A DNA stretch of 5,701 nt, from the NCBI GenBank assembly GCA_031282935.1, contig JAITCS010000039.1, positions 1-5,701 on the forward strand, read 5' to 3'. The number at the start of each line of letters is the position of its first letter. Positions within the stretch are counted from its first letter, which is position 1. The notes under the pieces are model-generated. The model had not been told where the DNA came from. It saw only the letters and a list, made by a program, of their open reading frames with translations, and did not search any database. Both the position numbers and the translations under genes were made by a program. Below are positions 1 through 4,345 of this stretch, in pieces. This DNA comes from Cellulomonadaceae bacterium. Lineage in GTDB: Bacteria > Actinomycetota > Actinomycetes > Actinomycetales > Cellulomonadaceae.

Positions 1-314
1 AAATCGCCCGAGGTTTTCCCTCTGCGGCGCACCACCTCAATAAGTATCGAACCGATAACCGCTATCAAAACCGCGCCCGGAATTGCCAAAGCATCGGCGG
101 GCCTTATGTGCAACCAAGAACCAACCAGCCACCCTAAAGCAACCCCAGTAAGCGCAATATGGCCCACCCCATCGCCCAATAAAGATAACCGGCGTTGCAC
201 CAAATAAGTGCCAACAATGGGGCCGCAAGCACCCACCAGCACCGCAATCAGGAGCGCGCGCTGCATAAGGGAATCACTAAACATGGCCGACAATTCATTC
301 CAAATGCCTACCAT
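1..314 (-). CDS. znuB: Zinc/manganese-type ABC transporter permease (ABC-3 family), 3' part beyond the left edge
   Basis: This is the membrane channel of a metal-ion ABC importer, of which the first 104 complete residues are visible. The ATG lies 1 nt after the znuC stop codon (TAATATG), so the two genes are translationally close. A G-rich stretch ending znuC (AGGACGGGG) can serve as the ribosome binding site. Residues about 18-38, 52-68 and 76-95 are hydrophobic and read as the first membrane helices. Residues 40-61, beginning QRRLSLLGDGVGHIALTG, are the strongly conserved ABC-3 signature seen in ZnuB, MntB and TroC/D proteins. The frame is open to the window edge; family members are about 270-300 residues, so roughly two thirds is missing. 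Zinc rather than manganese is inferred from the His-rich partner proteins, not from this fragment. Confidence 0.93.
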   Translation of the reverse strand, partial: MVGIWNELSAMFSDSLMQRALLIAVLVGACGPIVGTYLVQRRLSLLGDGVGHIALTGVALGWLVGSWLHIRPADALAIPGAVLIAVIGSILIEVVRRRGKTSGD

Positions 315-315
315 A

Positions 316-1143
316 TTATCGCCCCGTCCTATGGCCACGATGGTGTTTAGTTAAGCCTTGCAACTGCGGGGAGAATTGGTTGAATCCGCTTTCGTGTTCC
401 GCTAATCGAGTGGTCAATTCGTGAGCCACTCCATCGTGATCGTGCTGATGATCATGATCTAGGGCATCATGGCCAAAAGCATCAAGTTGCGGTGGGCCAT
501 CTGCAATAACCTTGCCTTGCTTAAGTATTATTGTGCGCGTAATTAGGGGAGCGAAGTCACCAATTTCATGCAAAACCACCACTATAGTAATGCCCTGGGC
601 CACCAATTTCGACAATGCGAGGGCGAATTGCCGCTGCGAATCCGCGTCCACCCCAGCCACCGGCTCATCAAGAACCAGCACCTGCGGGTTGCGCACCAAC
701 GCCCGAGCGATTAGCACGCGCTGCTGCTGGCCGCCCGAGAGGTGAATGGTGGCCTCACCTGCGCGATCAGCCAGGCCGACCTGCTCCAGCGCTGCAACGG
801 CCCGCGCCCGCCACTGACGCGGCAACCACAGCCGCCGCCCGGTCAACATCCCTGAAGCCACCACCTCCGCAGCCGTTGCAGGTATGCCACCGGCGGCGCT
901 GGCTCGCTGCGGCACATATCCAATGCTCGCCGCATTAGGGCGAATTACCGTGCCACGGTGAGCTTCTTGAATACCAACCAGAGTTTTGATTAGCGTGGAT
1001 TTGCCGGAACCGTTAGCGCCGAGCACTGCCACCACTTCGCCTCGGCGAATCACCAGACTAATACCGCGCAGCACTTTGGCTTGCCCAAAGCGCACGTGCA
1101 AGTCGCGGGTCTCGAATATGATATCCGAGTCGGAGTTCGCCAT
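316..1143 (-). CDS. znuC: Zinc/manganese-type ABC transporter ATP-binding protein
   Basis: This 275-residue cytoplasmic ATPase drives metal import through ZnuB. All nucleotide-binding motifs are visible: Walker A GANGSGKST (residues 42-50), Q-loop Q79 in VPQR, signature LSGGQQQRV (135-143), Walker B VLVLDEP (155-161) and the H-loop histidine H192. The ATG at 1143 is preferred because AAAGGTGG lies just upstream. The frame also opens at a TTG at 1182, but that extension would be encoded by an intergenic tandem repeat. After the ATPase core, residues 225-237 are His/Asp-rich (HDALDHDHQHDHD) and the last residues include KHHRGH, giving a tail of about 50 residues that could bind metal. The gene is followed after 1 nt by znuB and preceded by znuA, so the importer is complete apart from the permease end. 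The zinc assignment is inference; manganese is the main alternative. Confidence 0.93.
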   Translation of the reverse strand: MANSDSDIIFETRDLHVRFGQAKVLRGISLVIRRGEVVAVLGANGSGKSTLIKTLVGIQEAHRGTVIRPNAASIGYVPQRASAAGGIPATAAEVVASGMLTGRRLWLPRQWRARAVAALEQVGLADRAGEATIHLSGGQQQRVLIARALVRNPQVLVLDEPVAGVDADSQRQFALALSKLVAQGITIVVVLHEIGDFAPLITRTIILKQGKVIADGPPQLDAFGHDALDHDHQHDHDGVAHELTTRLAEHESGFNQFSPQLQGLTKHHRGHRTGR

Positions 1144-1147
1144 TTGG

Positions 1148-1155
1148 CCACCTTT
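1148..1155 (-). promoter_or_regulatory. Ribosome binding site of znuC
   Basis: AAAGGTGG on the minus strand is followed by CCAA and then the ATG at 1143. This is a good Shine-Dalgarno match at normal spacing. It decides the znuC start in favour of the ATG over the upstream in-frame TTG at 1182, which falls inside the tandem repeat. Confidence 0.7.
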
Positions 1156-1156
1156 T

Positions 1157-1232
1157 GCATCAACTGCTGCCGGTTGCGTCAACCGCTGCCGGTCGCAGTA
1201 ACTTCTGCCGGTTGCATCAACTGCTGCGTGCT
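1157..1232. repeat. Four-copy 19-bp tandem repeat between znuA and znuC
   Basis: Four adjacent 19-bp units occupy 1157-1175, 1176-1194, 1195-1213 and 1214-1232. On the plus strand the first is GCATCAACTGCTGCCGGTT. The second differs at three positions and the third at four. The fourth shares its first 14 bases with the first and then diverges. The array fills most of the 125-nt gap between the znuA stop and the znuC ribosome binding site. It would therefore lie in the untranslated spacer of a znuA-znuC-znuB transcript. A unit of 19 is not a multiple of three, which argues against a coding role. The function is unknown. It does not resemble the AT-rich Zur boxes known from other actinobacteria. 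Confidence 0.85.
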
Positions 1233-1260
1233 AGAAAATCCGGTATTTGTCCTTACCTTA

Positions 1261-1281
1261 GCCGAGGTTTATTGGCTCGGC
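1261..1281 (-). other. Short hairpin straddling the znuA stop codon
   Basis: GCCGAG (1261-1266) and CTCGGC (1276-1281) are perfect inverted repeats with a 9-nt loop that contains the znuA stop codon. There is no run of T after it in the minus-strand reading direction, so it is not a standard intrinsic terminator. It could stabilise the 3' end of znuA or dampen read-through into znuC. This is inferred from its position only. Confidence 0.4.
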
Positions 1282-2417
1282 GCGTTCAGGTTAGCCACCA
1301 GCGTGTCAAGATTTCGGTTCATCACCGTGAAATAATCTTCCCCGGCCGCCAATTCGGCGTTTGTCAAGCCTTCAACAGTGTTGATTTCGGCGGCGTTTAT
1401 GCCGATATCATTTGCTAGAGTTTGCACGATGCCTGGATTTGAAAGAGTTTCATAAAAAATAGTGCTGACTCCATTTTCTGCCACGATTGCCCGAATCTCT
1501 CGAAGCCTAGCAGGGGAGGGTTCGATTTCGTGGTCAATGCCGGTTACGCCCACTTGTTCTAGGCCATAGCGGGCGGCCAAATAGCCGAAAGCCGCATGAC
1601 TGGTGACCATTTTTGCGCCTCGGAATGGAGCTAATTCGGTCGTGAAGCGCTGATCTAATTCGTTTAACCGTTGAACTAATTGGTCGGCGTTGGCGTGGAA
1701 TGTCGCGGCGTTGGCAGGGTCGGCTTCCGAGAGGGCGTCGGCGATGGGCCCGGCAATTTGCGCCAGTCTGAGGGGATCAAGCCAGAAGTGCGGGTCGTAG
1801 CCGCCGATGGAGTGGTTGTGGCCGCCATCCCCGTGGTCGTGGTCGCTGTCGTTGTGGTCGTCCCCCTCGTGATCATGGTCATCGCCTTCGTGGTCGTGGT
1901 CCTCGCCTTCATGGTCAGGATCATCGTCGCCGTCCTCGGAGGACCCGCCGCTCGCAGCGGGCAACAGCGTCACAATGTCGGCCGCATCAACAACGCGCGC
2001 TGGGTGCTGAGTCGCAATCGCCGCGTCCACCGCCGGTTGAAATCCCCCCAATGTCACCACCAAATCGGCCTGGCCAACCGCCCGAGCAGCAGCAATGGAC
2101 AGCTCCAACTCGTGCGGGTCAGCCGCCGGGGGAGTCAAGTTTGAAACCGTCGCCAAATCCCCAGCCACCTGCTGCGCCACGAACTGCAGCGGGTAAAAAG
2201 AGGCCAGCACCTGGAGGGTATCCGCGCCACCCGCAGCGCCGGTATTCGAGCCGTTTCCGGTACCAGCGGTGCCAGCAGTGCCAGCGCTCCCACAGGCCGC
2301 CAGAAACAGCGTAATCGCCGCAACCAAGGCCGCCGGGACGAAACGCCGGTTGCGCGACGCCGCCGGGCCGTTCGTCTGGTGGCGGCGGGTACGAGGATGC
2401 TCTTGAAAGTCGGTCAC
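1269..2417 (-). CDS. znuA: Zinc-binding lipoprotein receptor of the ABC importer (ZnuA/TroA-like)
   Basis: This 382-residue protein would be the extracellular metal receptor, anchored by lipid to the outer face of the membrane. A basic N-region (RNRR, 22-25) and hydrophobic stretch end in lipobox L39-A40-A41-C42. A Gly/Ala/Thr/Ser linker (about 43-65) follows. Expected family ligands are visible: H102 in ADPHELE, H210 in YDPHFWLDP and H274 in TSHAAFGYL. E349 in VEGLT aligns with the fourth, acidic ligand of the family. Residues 162-203 form a long His/Asp/Glu/Gly loop just before the second ligand, as in zinc-type ZnuA proteins. There is no ATG at the N-terminus. GTG at 2417 is the closest plausible start to the signal peptide. 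It has no clear ribosome binding site, which fits a leaderless mRNA. In-frame TTG codons at 2444, 2468 and 2522 are weaker alternatives. Confidence 0.92.
   Translation of the reverse strand: MTDFQEHPRTRRHQTNGPAASRNRRFVPAALVAAITLFLAACGSAGTAGTAGTGNGSNTGAAGGADTLQVLASFYPLQFVAQQVAGDLATVSNLTPPAADPHELELSIAAARAVGQADLVVTLGGFQPAVDAAIATQHPARVVDAADIVTLLPAASGGSSEDGDDDPDHEGEDHDHEGDDHDHEGDDHNDSDHDHGDGGHNHSIGGYDPHFWLDPLRLAQIAGPIADALSEADPANAATFHANADQLVQRLNELDQRFTTELAPFRGAKMVTSHAAFGYLAARYGLEQVGVTGIDHEIEPSPARLREIRAIVAENGVSTIFYETLSNPGIVQTLANDIGINAAEINTVEGLTNAELAAGEDYFTVMNRNLDTLVANLNAPSQ
1848..1910 (-). repeat. Three-copy 21-bp repeat encoding the His/Asp loop of ZnuA
   Basis: Minus-strand units 1910-1890, 1889-1869 and 1868-1848 encode EGEDHDH, EGDDHDH and EGDDHND. 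The flanking codons continue the same composition (DPDH before, SDHDHGDGGHNHS after). The copies have drifted mainly by synonymous changes (GAC/GAT, CAC/CAT, GAA/GAG/GGG-type), so the peptide repeat is conserved more than the DNA. This suggests an in-frame expansion of a metal-binding loop. Confidence 0.8.
2259..2285 (-). repeat. Three-copy 9-bp repeat in the ZnuA post-lipobox linker
   Basis: GGTACCAGC, GGTGCCAGC and AGTGCCAGC on the plus strand are adjacent 9-bp units. On the coding strand they give the tripeptide Ala-Gly-Thr three times (residues 45-53), directly after the lipidated cysteine C42. This is a flexible tether between the lipid anchor and the receptor domain, and a likely length-variable spot. 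Confidence 0.7.
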
Positions 2418-2424
2418 AGGTGCT

Positions 2425-2430
2425 AATGTA
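2425..2430 (-). promoter_or_regulatory. Candidate -10 element for a leaderless znuA transcript
   Basis: TACATT on the minus strand fits the actinobacterial TANNNT -10 pattern. It is separated by exactly 7 nt (AGCACCT) from the GTG at 2417. That places the expected transcription start at the first base of the start codon, which would explain the missing ribosome binding site. No good -35 element is visible. This is a prediction from spacing only. Confidence 0.4.
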
Positions 2431-2471
2431 TGGCATGAGGCCAAGTCCGTTCGCGGATTGGCCCTCAAACC

Positions 2472-2497
2472 GTTGCCATAATAGCGTTTGCGGCAAC
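2472..2497. promoter_or_regulatory. Operator-like 26-bp dyad in the znuA-glyS intergenic region
   Basis: Outer arms GTTGCC (2472-2477) and GGCAAC (2492-2497) are perfect inverted repeats. The interior keeps further symmetry, giving the pattern GTTGCC-nn-AA-nn-GC-nn-TT-nn-GGCAAC, with 18 of 26 positions symmetric. Spaced symmetric contacts of this kind are typical of a dimeric repressor site. It lies 55-80 bp upstream of the znuA start codon and about 70 bp upstream of glyS. It does not match the known TGAAAATGATTTTCA-like Zur box, so the binding protein is unknown. Confidence 0.4.
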
Positions 2498-2524
2498 AAT
2501 GTGCGCGGATACAACGCCGCAAAC
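2486..2524. repeat. 9-bp perfect inverted repeat with 21-nt spacer
   Basis: GTTTGCGGC (2486-2494) and GCCGCAAAC (2516-2524) are exact reverse complements. The left arm overlaps the right half of the neighbouring 26-bp dyad. The two structures therefore share sequence, and a protein could occupy one or both. As RNA it could form a stem of 9 bp with a 21-nt loop, but no T-run follows on either strand. Confidence 0.55.
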
Positions 2525-2538
2525 AGGTAGTTTTCAGT

Positions 2539-2544
2539 TATGTT
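2539..2544 (+). promoter_or_regulatory. Candidate -10 element for glyS
   Basis: TATGTT fits TANNNT and would start transcription near 2551, just before the AGGAG at 2553-2557. No convincing -35 is present at the usual distance. An alternative is TACAAC at 2510-2515 with TTGCGG at 2488-2493 (16-nt spacer), which would be enclosed by the inverted repeat 2486-2524. The sequence does not decide between them. Confidence 0.25.
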
Positions 2545-2568
2545 ATTACTTTAGGAGTGCTAGGAATA

Positions 2569-3963
2569 ATGGCTCTAACCCCATCCGCTAAACTTGAGGC
2601 CGTAATTTCGTTGGCAAAGCGCCGTGGATTCGTATTTCCTTGTGGCGAGATTTACGGCGGCACTCGATCGGCTTGGGATTATGGGCCACTCGGCGTGGAG
2701 CTAAAAGATAACATTAAGCGGGCGTGGTGGAAAGAGATGACGCGGCGCCCTGACATTGTCGGAATTGACAGTTCGGTGATTTTACCGAGGCAGGTTTGGG
2801 TCGCTTCTGGCCATGTTGGCGTATTCAACGACCCACTCACCGAGTGTTTGAGCTGCCACAAACGGTTCCGTGTGGACCAACTGCAAGAGGCTGCCGCTGC
2901 GAAGGCAGGCATCGAGGACCCGGACACCATCGAATTGGGCAACCTCGCTTGTCCGCATTGTGGCGTGCGGGGGCAATGGACCGAGCCGCGCGATTTCAAT
3001 ATGATGCTGAAAACGTATTTGGGCCCGGTTGAGGACGAATCGGGGTTGCACTATTTACGCCCCGAAACGGCGCAGGGCATCTTTGTGAACTTCGGTAACG
3101 TTTCCACCACTTCTCGGATGAAACCCCCGTTCGGGATTGCGCAAATCGGTAAATCTTTCCGAAATGAGATCACTCCCGGCAACTTCATTTTCCGCACCCG
3201 CGAGTTTGAGCAAATGGAGATGGAATTCTTTGTGCAGCCGGGCACGGACGCGCAGTGGCACCAGTATTGGATTGACACCCGCTTGGCGTGGTACGAGAAG
3301 TACGGTATTGACCCGGCGAATTTGCGTTTGTACGAGCACCCGGTAGAGAAACTTTCGCATTACAGCACCCGCACAGTTGACATCGAATACAGGTTCGGCT
3401 TTGTGGGTGGCGAATGGGGAGAGCTTGAGGGTATCGCTAATCGCACAGATTTCGATCTGAAAACCCATAGCGAACATTCTGGGAAAGACTTGATGTACCG
3501 TGATCCGGTCACTAATGAGAAGTATTACCCTTATGTGATTGAGCCAGCGGCTGGTTTGACTCGCTCCCTGATGGCGTTTTTGGTTGACGCCTATGATGAA
3601 GATGAGGCTCCGAACTCCAAGGGCGGGGTGGACAAGCGCACGGTCTTGCGGCTCGACAAGCGCCTGGCCCCGTTCAAGGCTGCGGTGTTGCCTTTATCGA
3701 AGTCCGATGAGTTGTTGCCGTTGGCTGAGCAGATTGCCGCCGAATTACGGGAGCATTGGAATATTGACTACGATGTGACCCAAGCTATCGGAAAGCGGTA
3801 TCGCCGTCAGGATGAAATCGGAACCCCGTATTGCATTACGGTTGATTTCGATTCCTTGAACGATAACGCTGTCACCGTGCGTGATCGGGACACGATGGAG
3901 CAAGAACGCATTCCGATTTCCGATTTGGTGCCATATCTAGCCGGAAAGCTAGTCGGTGTTTAG
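2569..3963 (+). CDS. glyS: Glycyl-tRNA synthetase (class II, alpha2 type)
   Basis: This cytoplasmic enzyme charges tRNA-Gly with glycine using ATP. The product is 464 residues, normal for bacterial single-chain GlyRS. The N-terminal region has the family stretch [20 protein letters not shown] (27-46). [12 protein letters not shown] (164-175) and class II motif 2 (FRNE 197-200 through RTREFEQME 209-217) follow. Motif 3 is at about 327-338 ([12 protein letters not shown], with R332). The anticodon-binding domain starts near 365 ([12 protein letters not shown]). An insertion carries C93-x2-C96 and C128-x2-C131, a Cys4 set that could bind zinc. The start is ATG at 2569, with AGGAG 11 nt upstream and the expected N-terminus. 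The frame opens further upstream, but that stretch is intergenic control sequence. The gene diverges from znuA and is followed after 23 nt by a small membrane-protein gene. Confidence 0.97.
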   Translation: MALTPSAKLEAVISLAKRRGFVFPCGEIYGGTRSAWDYGPLGVELKDNIKRAWWKEMTRRPDIVGIDSSVILPRQVWVASGHVGVFNDPLTECLSCHKRFRVDQLQEAAAAKAGIEDPDTIELGNLACPHCGVRGQWTEPRDFNMMLKTYLGPVEDESGLHYLRPETAQGIFVNFGNVSTTSRMKPPFGIAQIGKSFRNEITPGNFIFRTREFEQMEMEFFVQPGTDAQWHQYWIDTRLAWYEKYGIDPANLRLYEHPVEKLSHYSTRTVDIEYRFGFVGGEWGELEGIANRTDFDLKTHSEHSGKDLMYRDPVTNEKYYPYVIEPAAGLTRSLMAFLVDAYDEDEAPNSKGGVDKRTVLRLDKRLAPFKAAVLPLSKSDELLPLAEQIAAELREHWNIDYDVTQAIGKRYRRQDEIGTPYCITVDFDSLNDNAVTVRDRDTMEQERIPISDLVPYLAGKLVGV

Positions 3964-3965
3964 GG

Positions 3966-4007
3966 TGAAAGCAGGGGAAAAGCATAATGAAAGCAGGGGA
4001 AAAGCAT
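3966..4007 (+). repeat. 22-nt direct duplication over the start of the DUF1648 gene
   Basis: The 20-nt sequence TGAAAGCAGGGGAAAAGCAT occurs at 3966-3985 and again at 3988-4007, a period of 22 nt. The first copy lies between glyS and the ATG. It supplies AGGGGA (3973-3978), 8 nt upstream of the ATG, as ribosome binding site. The second copy encodes the first residues KAGEKH. The first copy also reads as GTG plus the same codons, but in a frame shifted by one relative to the gene. Confidence 0.9.
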
Positions 4008-4322
4008 TTAATCATCGGCACAGTTATTTGTGCTTTGATGGGGGTGCTCTTTTTTGCGCTGCGCAGCCGGTTGCCAGCGCAAGTGCCACTGCAATTCCGG
4101 TTGGACGGCACAAGCGGCAACCATATCCCCAGGGATTTGTTTGTTTTCGGGTTACCGCTTGTGTTTGCCGCCCTTAACTTGGCATTCAGTAAGCAATTTC
4201 TCGACAACAGCACAAACGTCACCGCACGCACTTTGGCAGCAGGCTCAACCCTAAAGTTCTACATAGTGCCAGCAATCGTAGTGCTCTTATCCATCCTAAC
4301 CCTAGTGTTCACGCTGCGCTAA
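3987..4322 (+). CDS. Small three-helix membrane protein, DUF1648-like
   Basis: This 111-residue protein of unknown function has three hydrophobic segments, at about 8-25, 51-68 and 90-109. Residues about 28-58 (SRLPAQVPLQFRLDGTSGNHIPRDLF) resemble DUF1648. That domain has a proline-rich 'vP.hf...G' segment between the first two helices and is also found in SdpI-type immunity and membrane proteins. No catalytic residues are evident. The ATG at 3987 has AGGGGA 8 nt upstream, provided by a duplicated copy of its own 5' end. It begins 23 nt after the glyS stop on the same strand with no terminator between, so co-transcription with glyS is likely. A role in envelope stress or peptide immunity would be a guess. 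The family assignment rests on pattern recognition and is moderate; the coding status is well supported by the helix pattern and ribosome binding site. Confidence 0.75.
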   Translation: MKAGEKHLIIGTVICALMGVLFFALRSRLPAQVPLQFRLDGTSGNHIPRDLFVFGLPLVFAALNLAFSKQFLDNSTNVTARTLAAGSTLKFYIVPAIVVLLSILTLVFTLR

Positions 4323-4327
4323 TATTC

Positions 4328-4337
4328 TATCCGGATA
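4328..4337. other. 10-bp palindrome in the convergent gene gap
   Basis: TATCCGGATA is a perfect palindrome without a loop. It lies inside the 23-nt gap between the converging DUF1648 and glucosidase genes. It is too short and lacks a T-run, so it is not a recognisable terminator. No other terminator is seen in the gap. Confidence 0.3.
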
Positions 4338-4345
4338 AGTCGGCC

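Noticed and set aside
37..228. Minus-strand 63-residue open frame at the left edge
   Set aside because: It is another frame of the znuB fragment. The frame from the ATG at 314 contains the ABC-3 permease signature and stays open to the edge.
1144..1182. N-terminal extension of ZnuC from TTG at 1182
   Set aside because: It would be encoded by the non-coding tandem repeat and skips a strong ribosome binding site placed correctly for the ATG at 1143.
1157..1232. Possible CRISPR array
   Set aside because: The 19-bp units are directly adjacent with no unique spacers, so this is a plain tandem repeat.
1680..2144. Plus-strand open frame of 154 residues with a long valine-rich hydrophobic run
   Set aside because: It is the antisense of the ZnuA His/Asp loop. 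GAC, CAC and CAT codons read backwards as GTC, GTG and ATG, which makes a false membrane-like segment. The minus-strand frame has a lipobox and family ligands.
2488..2568. 27-residue N-terminal extension of GlyRS
   Set aside because: The homologous N-terminus begins at ATG 2569 with AGGAG upstream, and the extension covers the inverted repeats and promoter candidates.
2418..2568. T-box or other riboswitch upstream of glyS
   Set aside because: The leader is at most about 50-80 nt, with no T-box consensus and no terminator/antiterminator pair, too short for a glycine T-box.
3956..4177. 73-residue plus-strand open frame overlapping the DUF1648 gene start
   Set aside because: It reads the first copy of the duplication and then runs out of frame through the gene. 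It overlaps the glyS end and loses the hydrophobic helix pattern.
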